From positions 1 through 7,618 of the forward strand of contig JAFYWE010000143.1 of NCBI GenBank assembly GCA_017558165.1: a stretch of 7,618 nucleotides of DNA. The letters are read 5' to 3'. Below the pieces are notes generated by a model that saw only the letters and a program-made list of their open reading frames with translations, did no database searches and was not told the DNA's origin. The position numbers were made by a program, and so were the translations under genes. Position 1 is the first letter of the stretch, and every line of letters starts with the position of its first letter. This DNA comes from Bacteroidaceae bacterium (GTDB lineage Bacteria > Bacteroidota > Bacteroidia > Bacteroidales > Bacteroidaceae). Positions 1-5,980 of the stretch are shown here, piece after piece.

Positions 1-51
1 GCTCTCGCTTACCCGTGGCTTTGTTGCCTGTTTTTCTCTTTTTCGCAGTTA

Positions 52-65
52 CATAGCCCGCTATG
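52..65. repeat. Short palindrome CATAGC-CC-GCTATG
   Basis: A perfect 6-bp inverted repeat is separated by two bases, which in RNA would fold as a 5-bp stem with a 4-base loop. It lies between the AT-rich stretch and the window edge. There is no T-run directly after it on either strand, so it does not look like an intrinsic terminator. It may be part of a structured leader. Chance occurrence cannot be excluded. Confidence 0.3.
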
Positions 66-164
66 CGCCTTTGAAAAATAAAAAAACACTCTAAAAAAGT
101 TCTATAAAAATTTCAAGGACATAAATTTAAACAACTTCTAAAGGCCCAAAGAGCCCTTGCACCG

Positions 165-178
165 TTTGCGGGCGCAAA
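165..178. repeat. Short palindrome TTTGCG-GG-CGCAAA downstream of the pump operon
   Basis: A 6-bp inverted repeat with a two-base centre (a 5-bp stem with a 4-base loop in RNA) lies about 32 bases beyond the stop of the outer-membrane channel gene, in the direction of its transcription. It could contribute to 3'-end formation of the operon transcript, but no T-tract follows it on the minus strand, so it is a poor intrinsic terminator. It overlaps the possible leftward -7 element at 175-182. A second short palindrome, CCGATATCGG at 193-202, is followed on the minus strand by ATTTTAATT and is an equally weak terminator candidate. Confidence 0.3.
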
Positions 179-182
179 GGTA
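175..182 (-). promoter_or_regulatory. Possible Bacteroides-type -7 element of a leftward promoter
   Basis: The minus strand reads TACCTTTG here, an exact match to the TAnnTTTG -7 consensus of the Bacteroidota primary sigma factor. No TTTG or TTG sits 19-21 bases upstream, so the -33 half is missing and the call is weak. If real, it would drive transcription leftward out of the window, starting just after the pump operon ends. Confidence 0.3.
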
Positions 183-209
183 CAATTAAAATCCGATATC
201 GGGGCGTGC

Positions 210-1526
210 TTACTCAAGATACTTCGCTGCCTCTCCCGATATCTGCAGGAGTGATATCTCGCACAGCTTGGTCTGGTACTCGACAGATATCAGTCGCTCC
301 TCGGCATCGAGAAGGCTCTTCTGCGCCTCGCGCATCTCAATACCCGATATGTCGCCGAGCATGTAACGCTCCTTCGCAATCTCGTGGTTCTCGCGTGCGT
401 TTATCACGTTCTGCTTCTCAAGGTTCAACAGCTGTATATTGTTCCTGTATGCCTGCCACAGGTTGCCGAGCTCGGCCTTGAGTCCAAGCTCAAGCTGGTT
501 GCGCTGCAACTGTGCATTGGCAATCTCAATCTTCGCATTGCGCATCTGGCGCTTGCGGTTGCCGTCCCATAGGTTGAATCCTACGGTCACGCCTGCGCTG
601 CCGCCCCAGTTGCTGCGGCGTGTGTAACTGTTGGTCTCGTACTTGTTGAAAGTGTAGTCATAACCGGCCTTCAGTTTTACATAAGGGTAGTTGCGTGACA
701 GCACCTTCTTGTAGTCAAGCTGTACCATAGCGTTGTTGCAGTCGGCCATCAGCAGGTTGGCGTTGTTGGCCAGCATTCTCTCCCACAGGGTGTTGAAGAT
801 GAATGTGGTGTCGGCCTCGATGGTGCTCTCCTCGGTCTCGATGGGGGTGTATACCTGGTCGATGGCCATCATCTCGTTGAGCGAGATACGTGATGTCAGC
901 ACCACCTCCTGCTGCTTGATGTACTGCGCGCTGTCGGCGTTGAAGTCCACCTTCGCCTGCTGGTAGTCGAGGCGCGAGAAGTTACCTATATTATAACGCT
1001 CCTCCACTATACGCAGACGCTCCTTTGAGAGCTGTACGGCATAGTAGTAGTTTGCCAGACGGCGCTTCTGCTGGATGAAGTTATAATACTCGGCGGTGAG
1101 GTTGGCGATGAAGTCCTCAAGCGCTATGCGGGTGCTTGTCTCGCCTATTCTCTCAAGCTCCTTCAACTGTTTGTAGTTGGTGCTTATGCTGAATCCGTCA
1201 AATATCGTCCAGCTCAATCCTATGCCTGCGTTGAGGCTGTTGTCGAGCGAGCCGCGCACCTCCTGTGTCTCGCCGGTAGAGCGTAGCTCGCTGTTGCTGC
1301 TTGTGAGGCTCGCGTTGTAGCCGGCGCTCAGGTCAAGGCTCGGCAGGAATCCCGCGTTTGCCAGTGTGGCGTTGTTGTGCGCTATCTGCTCGTCGTTACG
1401 GTGTATGCGCAACGAGTAGTTGTTCTCAAGTCCTTTCTTAAGACACTCCTGCAGTGTCAGCTTCTGTGCCACCGCGCCTGTGGTCATGGCCATCAGGGCT
1501 GTCATTATCAATATGCTCTTTCTCAT
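210..1526 (-). CDS. TolC-family outer-membrane efflux channel (OMF)
   Basis: This 438-residue protein is the exit duct of the tripartite pump. As a trimer it forms an outer-membrane beta-barrel continued by a periplasmic alpha-helical tunnel. Residues 1-20 are a Sec signal peptide with probable signal peptidase I cleavage after AVA, before Gln21. There is no lipobox cysteine. The mature part shows the two-fold internal repeat of the family (two OEP domains): WTIFDGF at 106-112 matches FNLWDGNRKRQ at 317-327, and the helical stretch RYNIGNFSRLDYQQAKVDF at 177-195 matches RYMLGDISGIEMREAQKSL at 387-405. Length is normal for the family. The ATG overlaps the stop of the RND gene in an ATGA, so translation is probably coupled. 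It is the last gene of the operon. Confident at family level; substrate unknown. Confidence 0.95.
   Translation of the reverse strand: MRKSILIMTALMAMTTGAVAQKLTLQECLKKGLENNYSLRIHRNDEQIAHNNATLANAGFLPSLDLSAGYNASLTSSNSELRSTGETQEVRGSLDNSLNAGIGLSWTIFDGFSISTNYKQLKELERIGETSTRIALEDFIANLTAEYYNFIQQKRRLANYYYAVQLSKERLRIVEERYNIGNFSRLDYQQAKVDFNADSAQYIKQQEVVLTSRISLNEMMAIDQVYTPIETEESTIEADTTFIFNTLWERMLANNANLLMADCNNAMVQLDYKKVLSRNYPYVKLKAGYDYTFNKYETNSYTRRSNWGGSAGVTVGFNLWDGNRKRQMRNAKIEIANAQLQRNQLELGLKAELGNLWQAYRNNIQLLNLEKQNVINARENHEIAKERYMLGDISGIEMREAQKSLLDAEERLISVEYQTKLCEISLLQISGEAAKYLE
1523..1526 (-). promoter_or_regulatory. ATGA stop-start overlap between transporter and channel genes
   Basis: On the minus strand the TGA of the RND gene and the ATG of the channel gene share four bases. 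Upstream, the last codons of the RND gene (CAG GAG GAG GAC) spell a strong Shine-Dalgarno-like AGGAGGAGGA at about 1533-1542, six bases before the ATG. The overlap fixes the channel start and suggests translational coupling, keeping channel and transporter synthesis in step. Confidence 0.75.
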
Positions 1527-4500
1527 GCTTTGTCCTCCTCCTGTTTGCGTTCTGTTGATATGTAGCTGTATATCGCGGGCACGATGTACATTGTAAGGAA
1601 TGTCGACACGAGCATTCCGCCCACTACGGCTGTACCCATCGCTATTCTCTGGTTGGCGCCCTCGCCTGTGGCCACGGCAAGCGGCAGAAGACCAAGGATG
1701 GTCGACACGCTTGTCATGAGGATGGGGCGCAGACGCTGGAGCGATGCGCTCCTTATGGCCTCCATCTTGCTCTCGCCGTTCTCCTGCTTCTGGTTTGCGA
1801 ACTCCACGATGAGGATACCGTTCTTGGCAACAAGGCCAATGAGCATGATGATACCGATCTGGCTGAAGATGTTCATCGTTATGTCACCGAAGTACATGAA
1901 GATGAGTGCTCCGGCAATGGCCAACGGCACTGTGAGCATGATGGTGAACGGGTCCTTGAAACTCTCGAACTGTGCCGCAAGGATAAGGTAGATGAGCACC
2001 AGCGCAAGGATGAACGCGAACATGAGGCTCGATGAGCTCTCGCGGAACTCCTTGGAGTCACCGGCAAGGGCTGTGCGGAATGTGTCGTCAAGCACCTCCT
2101 CGGCAATCTTGTCCATCTCGTCAAGACCGTCGCCTATGGTCTTGCCCTCGGCGAGTCCGGCCGATACCGTTGCCGAGAGGAAGCGGTTGTAGTGGTAGAG
2201 CTTGGGTGGCGCTACGCTCTCGATGAACTCCACGAGGTTGTCGAGCTGTACCATCTCGCCCTTGTCGTTACGTATGTAGATCGATCTCACTCCGCTGGGG
2301 GTGTTGCGCTGCTGGCGGTTCACCTGGCCTATGATCTCGTACTGCTTTCCGTTCATGTAGAAATAGCCCATGCGCTGTCCGCTGAGGCCGTACTGCAGTG
2401 TCTCGGCAACGTCACGTACGCTTGTGCCCATGCTTCCCGCCTTGTCGCGGTTGATGTTCACCCTCACCTCGGGGCTGCTGAACTTGAGGTCGACGTCGGC
2501 CATCTTGAATGTGGGGTTGTCATGTACGCGGTTCAGAAACTCGGGCAAAACTTCCTGCAGTTTCTCGATGCTCATGGCCTGTATGACGTACTGCACAGGC
2601 ATGCTTCCGCGGCGTCCACCGAACGATGACTGCTGCTGGACGAATGCGCGTGCCTTGGTCTTCTTGCTTACCGCTGCAGTGAGCTTCTCGGCAATCTCCA
2701 TCTGTGTGTAGTCGCGCTCGTCAATGTCCTTGAGGCTGATGGTGATGTTACCGGTGTTGCTCGATACGCGTGCGGTCACTGATTGTGCGTCGGGGACAAT
2801 TGAGTCCACCACCATCGCAATCTCTTCGGTGTAGTCGCGCATGTGCTCGTAGCTAACGCCCTCGGCTCCGCGGGTGTTTATGGTAATCCTTGAACGGTCC
2901 TCCATAGGTGCCATCTCGGCAGGAATCTCGCCCCAGAGGAACCAAATGAGCACCAGCATCAGGATTGATACGGGGATGGCAACCCAACGCACCTTCATGA
3001 ATGCGTCAAGGGTCTTGCTGTATATGTTGTTGAGCCCCTCGAAGAATGGTTCTGTCTTGCGGTAGAACCACTTCTGTTCCTTGCGTCTCTTCAACAGCTT
3101 GGTCGCGAGCATGGGGGTGAAAGTGAGCGCCGCGAATGATGAGATAATCACCGAACCGGCAACCACGAAACTGAACTCACGGAACAGGCGTCCGCTGGTT
3201 CCCTCCATGAACACGATTGGCAGGAACACCGCTACAAGAGTGATGGTGGTCGATATTACGGCAAAGAAGATCTCCTTAGAGCCCTCGATGCCGGCCTTGA
3301 ACGGGCGCATGCCCTGCTCGATGCGTATGTATATGTTCTCGGTCATCACAATGGCGTCATCCACTACAAGACCGACCGACAGTACCACGGCAAGCATGGT
3401 CAACACGTTGATGGAGAATCCCGCCACGTACATCACGAAGAATGCACCGATGAGCGATACCGGGATAACGATACATGGGATGAGTGTCACTCGCCAGTCA
3501 CGCAGGAAAAGGAAGATGATGATGATCACGAGCACGAATGCCTCGTACACGGTGTTCTTCACCTCGTTGATTGATGCGCGGATGAACTTGGTGTTGTCGA
3601 ATCCGTAGGTGTACTCGATGTCCTCGGGCAGGTCCTTCTGCATCTGTTCCATGCGCTGGTATACGGCATCGGCAATCTCAATGTGGTTTGCACCGGGCTG
3701 TGGAACAACTACCACACCCACCATGGGCACGCCGTTCATCTTCATGTAGCTCTTGATGTCGGCTGGGCCAAGCTCGGCATGTCCCACGTCCGATATGCGC
3801 ACGATGTTGCCATCCTTCTCCTTCAGGATTATGTTGTTGAACTCCTGTGCTGTGTGCATCTGTCCCATTGTACGCAGGGTGAGCTCAACGCTGTTACCCT
3901 CGATGCTTCCTGATGGCAACTCCACGTTCTCGCTTGTGATGGTGTTCTTGATGTCCACTGGGGTGATGCCGTATGCCGCCATTTTTACGGGGTCGAGCCA
4001 TATGCGCATGGAGTAGCGCTTCTCGCCCCAAATCTGCACGCTGCTCACGTCGGGGATTGTCTGCAACTGCTCCTTTACGGTAAGGTCGGCAATCTCGCTG
4101 AGCTCAAGCAACGAGCGGCTGTCGCTCTGGATGGCAACCATGAGGATAGGCATCGCGTCGGCATCGGCCTTTGACACGGTCGGCGGGTCGCAGTCGCGTG
4201 GCAGGAATCGCTGTGCGCGTGATACCTTGTCGCGCACGTCATTGGCGGCGGTCTCAAGGTTCACCGACAGGTCGAACTCAACCGTTATACGGCACTGGCC
4301 CTGCTGGCTGGTACTGGTGAGTGAGCGGATACCGGGAATACCGTTGATGTTCTGCTCAAGCGGCTCAGTGATCTGGCTCTCGATTACCTCGGCATTGGCA
4401 CCCGAGTAGCTGCAGGTTACCGAGATGATAGGGTTGTCCACGGAGGGGTACTCACGTACACCGAGCGTGTTGTATCCAATGAAGCCGAAAAGCAGGATTA

Positions 4501-4558
4501 TGATTGTGAGTACGGTGGCAAGCACCGGACGTCGTATACTAAGTTCCGAAATGTTCAT
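1523..4558 (-). CDS. RND-family (HAE1/AcrB-type) efflux transporter, inner-membrane permease
   Basis: This 1011-residue proton/drug antiporter is the motor of the pump and works as a trimer in the inner membrane. It shows the full AcrB plan: TM1 at about 9-29, a large periplasmic porter/docking loop to about 335, TM2-TM6 at about 336-487, a short cytoplasmic link, TM7 at about 527-543, a second periplasmic loop to about 842, and TM8-TM12 to about 998. The proton-relay residues are present: Asp400-Asp401 in GLVVDDAIVMTEN (TM4), Lys912 in GLVAKNGILIVEF (TM10), and Arg942 and Thr949 in RLRPILMTS, matching AcrB D407/D408, K940, R971 and T978. It is somewhat shorter than AcrB (1049). The N-terminal FxGxG-type switch loop of AcrB is not recognisable; the equivalent area carries SSFGGRRGS at 644-652. 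The ATG follows the adaptor stop by 19 bases, with a purine-rich AGAGAGAAGG in the gap. Heavy-metal (CusA) type is unlikely because no metal-relay methionines are evident. Substrate unknown. Confidence 0.96.
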   Translation of the reverse strand: MNISELSIRRPVLATVLTIIILLFGFIGYNTLGVREYPSVDNPIISVTCSYSGANAEVIESQITEPLEQNINGIPGIRSLTSTSQQGQCRITVEFDLSVNLETAANDVRDKVSRAQRFLPRDCDPPTVSKADADAMPILMVAIQSDSRSLLELSEIADLTVKEQLQTIPDVSSVQIWGEKRYSMRIWLDPVKMAAYGITPVDIKNTITSENVELPSGSIEGNSVELTLRTMGQMHTAQEFNNIILKEKDGNIVRISDVGHAELGPADIKSYMKMNGVPMVGVVVVPQPGANHIEIADAVYQRMEQMQKDLPEDIEYTYGFDNTKFIRASINEVKNTVYEAFVLVIIIIFLFLRDWRVTLIPCIVIPVSLIGAFFVMYVAGFSINVLTMLAVVLSVGLVVDDAIVMTENIYIRIEQGMRPFKAGIEGSKEIFFAVISTTITLVAVFLPIVFMEGTSGRLFREFSFVVAGSVIISSFAALTFTPMLATKLLKRRKEQKWFYRKTEPFFEGLNNIYSKTLDAFMKVRWVAIPVSILMLVLIWFLWGEIPAEMAPMEDRSRITINTRGAEGVSYEHMRDYTEEIAMVVDSIVPDAQSVTARVSSNTGNITISLKDIDERDYTQMEIAEKLTAAVSKKTKARAFVQQQSSFGGRRGSMPVQYVIQAMSIEKLQEVLPEFLNRVHDNPTFKMADVDLKFSSPEVRVNINRDKAGSMGTSVRDVAETLQYGLSGQRMGYFYMNGKQYEIIGQVNRQQRNTPSGVRSIYIRNDKGEMVQLDNLVEFIESVAPPKLYHYNRFLSATVSAGLAEGKTIGDGLDEMDKIAEEVLDDTFRTALAGDSKEFRESSSSLMFAFILALVLIYLILAAQFESFKDPFTIMLTVPLAIAGALIFMYFGDITMNIFSQIGIIMLIGLVAKNGILIVEFANQKQENGESKMEAIRSASLQRLRPILMTSVSTILGLLPLAVATGEGANQRIAMGTAVVGGMLVSTFLTMYIVPAIYSYISTERKQEEDKA

Positions 4559-4577
4559 AACCTTCTCTCTTTTTCTG

Positions 4578-5654
4578 TTACTGGAATGCTATGATGTTTA
4601 CGGGTGAGCCCTTGCGCAGCTGCAGTGTTCCCGATGTGAGGATGGTGTCGCCAACCTCAAGACCCTTCACAATCTGAATCTCGGCATCGGTACGTATGCC
4701 TGTTACCACGTCGACAGGCTCGGCCTTGCCGTTGCGGTATACGAAGATCTTGCTCTTGCCCATCTCCGGTACTATAGCCTCGGCCGGTACTGCTATCGCG
4801 TCGGCAATCTCCTTCTGCTTAAGGCGTATGCCGGCATACTGTCCCGAGAGAAGTTCGCCCTCCTTGTTGGGGTAGAGTGCTCTCACAAGCAGTGTGTGGG
4901 TCTCGGCGTCAAGGCTTGCCTCGGTGGCATAGACCTGTGCCTTGAAGGCGTCGAGCTTGCCGTCAACGTTGAACTCGAGGTTCGTGCCCTTCTTTACCTC
5001 GCTTGCATAGCGCTCGGGCACCGAGAACTCCACCTTGATCGGTGTCACCGATGTCAGCTTGGCAACCACTGTGGCCGATGATGCGAATGAACCCACGCTC
5101 ACCTGGCGCAGACCTATTACTCCGTCGAACGGTGCACGCAGTTCGGTCTGCTCAATCTGTGCCTTTGTCTTCTCTATGTCGGCGTTGAGCGTCGCAAGCT
5201 CTGTCTTCACGATCTCAAGTGCCTCCTTGCTCACGGCGTCGCGCTGGAGCAGGGTGCTCTGGCGGTATACGCGCTCCTGGGCAAGCGGTACCTGCGCCTC
5301 GAGGCGTGCCAGCTGTGCCTGCAGCTGTGCGTCGTTCACCTTGGCGAGCAGGGTTCCCTTCTTCACGTGGCTGCCCTCGTTGAAGAAGATGCCCGTGATC
5401 TTTCCCGATGTCTCGAACGAGAGTTGTACCTCCTCGTCGGGCACAAGGCGTCCTATGATGGGTATCTCATCGGTCAAAAGTTGGGGCTCGATAACCCTTG
5501 CGTATACATCCAGGCTCTTTTTCTTTGGGGTCTTTGGCATTGCGTCGACCTCGCTGAGTTCCTGGTTCTCCTTAGGCATGAGCTGGTAGAATCCGAATCC
5601 GCCTACGCCTGCAATCAGAAGGGCTACAAGCCCCCATTTGAGTTTCTTGTTCAT
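4578..5654 (-). CDS. Periplasmic membrane-fusion adaptor of RND efflux pump (AcrA/MexA family)
   Basis: This 358-residue adaptor bridges the RND transporter and the TolC-type channel. Residues 1-4 are basic and 7-25 form one hydrophobic segment. The whole protein lacks cysteine, so it is probably held by an uncleaved N-terminal anchor rather than by lipid. A Lys/Pro-rich linker follows. The two halves of the lipoyl domain are at about 80-107 (SGKITGIFFNEGSHVKKG) and 171-200 (ELRAPFDGVIGLRQVSVGS), and between them is an alpha-hairpin (about 108-168). The hairpin carries Arg131, Leu135 and Ser142, with the spacing of the RLS motif by which AcrA-type hairpins dock on TolC. Beta-barrel (about 203-280) and membrane-proximal (about 285-358) domains complete the fold, so the gene is full length. 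It is the first gene of the operon, with a candidate promoter about 40 bases upstream. Confidence 0.95.
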   Translation of the reverse strand: MNKKLKWGLVALLIAGVGGFGFYQLMPKENQELSEVDAMPKTPKKKSLDVYARVIEPQLLTDEIPIIGRLVPDEEVQLSFETSGKITGIFFNEGSHVKKGTLLAKVNDAQLQAQLARLEAQVPLAQERVYRQSTLLQRDAVSKEALEIVKTELATLNADIEKTKAQIEQTELRAPFDGVIGLRQVSVGSFASSATVVAKLTSVTPIKVEFSVPERYASEVKKGTNLEFNVDGKLDAFKAQVYATEASLDAETHTLLVRALYPNKEGELLSGQYAGIRLKQKEIADAIAVPAEAIVPEMGKSKIFVYRNGKAEPVDVVTGIRTDAEIQIVKGLEVGDTILTSGTLQLRKGSPVNIIAFQ

Positions 5655-5695
5655 ATATCGTGCTTCTTTATTTTGCGGTTTTTGAAAAATGAGTA

Positions 5696-5727
5696 CAAAG
5701 TTACTTATATTATTAGACTGGATAAAA
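5696..5727 (-). promoter_or_regulatory. Candidate promoter of the efflux operon
   Basis: The minus strand has TAACTTTG at 5703-5696, an exact fit to the Bacteroidota -7 consensus TAnnTTTG. Twenty bases upstream lies TTTT (5727-5724), a three-out-of-four fit to the -33 TTTG box. Transcription would start near 5690, leaving a leader of roughly 35 bases before the adaptor ATG. No Shine-Dalgarno is seen in that leader; the bases before the ATG are AT-rich, as is common in this phylum. Confidence 0.55.
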
Positions 5728-5739
5728 TGTTTTTAGTTT

Positions 5740-5755
5740 AATTTATAAATAAATT
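5740..5755. repeat. AT-only inverted repeat AATTTAT-AA-ATAAATT
   Basis: A perfect 7-bp inverted repeat with a two-base spacer lies about 13 bases upstream of the -33 box of the efflux-operon promoter. The position would suit an operator or an AT-rich activating element. Such palindromes arise easily by chance in DNA this rich in A and T, so the call is weak. Confidence 0.25.
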
Positions 5756-5758
5756 ATC

Positions 5759-5893
5759 ATGTTACCCTCTAAATCTGTATATGGCATCTTTCCTAAAGAT
5801 GCTTTGGCGTTTATGAAAATTGCAACTGAAGATAATACGTGCAGTCTGTCAATCTGTTGCCGATGTTCAAAACTTTACAAATATTTTGTATAA
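5759..5893 (+). CDS. Possible small ORF of 44 codons, unrecognised
   Basis: An open frame runs from ATG at 5759 to TAA at 5891-5893. It encodes a 44-residue peptide with four cysteines close together near the C-terminus (TCSLSICCRCSKLY at 27-40). I recognise no family. The bases before the ATG are AT-rich, which would suit a Bacteroidota start, but no promoter fitting the consensus is obvious upstream and the codon choice (TTA, TCT, AAA, TAT) simply follows the local AT richness. The perfect 8-bp inverted repeat lies inside it, which fits a regulatory region better than a gene. It is most likely a chance frame or remnant. Confidence 0.15.
   Translation: MLPSKSVYGIFPKDALAFMKIATEDNTCSLSICCRCSKLYKYFV
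5784..5802. repeat. 8-bp inverted repeat between the divergent promoters
   Basis: GCATCTTT and AAAGATGC form a perfect 8-bp inverted repeat around a three-base CCT centre. It lies about 57 bases upstream of the leftward -33 box and about 93 bases upstream of the rightward one. As DNA it has the size and symmetry of a binding site for a dimeric regulator. As RNA it would be a stable hairpin, but only three T residues follow on the plus strand and none on the minus, so it is not a good terminator. No regulator gene is present in the window to pair with it. Confidence 0.45.
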
Positions 5894-5895
5894 AA

Positions 5896-5928
5896 TTTGC
5901 TTGTTTCTTTAACTTTTGTTTATATTTG
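5896..5928 (+). promoter_or_regulatory. Promoter of the lytic transglycosylase gene
   Basis: TTTG at 5896-5899, a 21-base spacer and TATATTTG at 5921-5928 match both halves of the Bacteroidota consensus (-33 TTTG, -7 TAnnTTTG) exactly. Transcription should begin around 5933-5936, giving a leader of about 45 bases before the ATG at 5981. This is the best promoter match in the window. Confidence 0.7.
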
Positions 5929-5940
5929 CGGAGATACATT

Positions 5941-5966
5941 AATATGCATCATTGCGGAATATGCAT
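5941..5966 (+). repeat. 9-bp direct repeat AATATGCAT in the leader
   Basis: AATATGCAT occurs at 5941-5949 and again at 5958-5966, start to start 17 bases apart. Each copy contains the self-complementary ATGCAT. The pair lies just downstream of the expected transcription start and ends 14 bases before the start codon, a position where a bound protein could block transcription or initiation. Its function is inferred from position only. Confidence 0.4.
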
Positions 5967-5980
5967 AAAATGGAAAGCCT

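Larger units (their letters stand above)
1..209. other. Non-coding left-edge region, possible leader of an unseen leftward gene
   Basis: No convincing gene is present. The middle part (about 70-145) is very AT-rich, with runs of A on the plus strand (T on the minus strand). It is flanked by two short palindromes, at 52-65 and 165-178. Read on the minus strand, a TACCTTTG element at 182-175 could be the -7 box of a leftward promoter, which would make the rest a long untranslated leader continuing past the window edge. Read on the plus strand, one frame is open from base 1 to a TAA at 85-87 (26 codons), but its composition is not convincing. The end of a mobile element is another possibility. 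The assignment is open. Confidence 0.4.
5655..5980. promoter_or_regulatory. Divergent AT-rich intergenic control region
   Basis: These 326 bases separate the leftward pump operon from the rightward lytic transglycosylase gene. They are clearly richer in A and T than either neighbour. The region contains a leftward promoter candidate (5696-5727), an AT-only inverted repeat (5740-5755), an 8-bp inverted repeat (5784-5802), a rightward promoter candidate (5896-5928) and a 9-bp direct repeat (5941-5966). One 44-codon open frame (5759-5893) is the only sizeable coding possibility not overlapping a larger gene. No RNA gene is recognisable. Confidence 0.75.

Noticed and set aside
1..87. Plus-strand frame open from the left edge to a TAA at 85-87, as the tail of a gene
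   Set aside because: The 26-residue translation is rich in Leu, Phe and Cys without any motif, and the same bases contain a palindrome. There is too little to support a partial gene.
193..202. CCGATATCGG followed by ATTTTAATT on the minus strand, as a terminator of the pump operon
   Set aside because: Only a 3-bp stem is possible once a loop is allowed, and the T-run is interrupted, so it does not qualify as an intrinsic terminator.
2192..2629. A 145-codon plus-strand open frame within the RND gene
   Set aside because: It covers the second periplasmic loop of the transporter in antisense and has no independent promoter or recognisable domain.
3081..3608. A 175-codon plus-strand open frame within the RND gene
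   Set aside because: It is antisense to the conserved membrane segments around the proton-relay motif; the composition is a mirror of hydrophobic codons and there is no family resemblance.
5035..5589. A 184-codon plus-strand open frame within the adaptor gene
   Set aside because: It is antisense to a complete, well-conserved adaptor; the Ser/Arg/Cys-rich translation is typical of a shadow frame.
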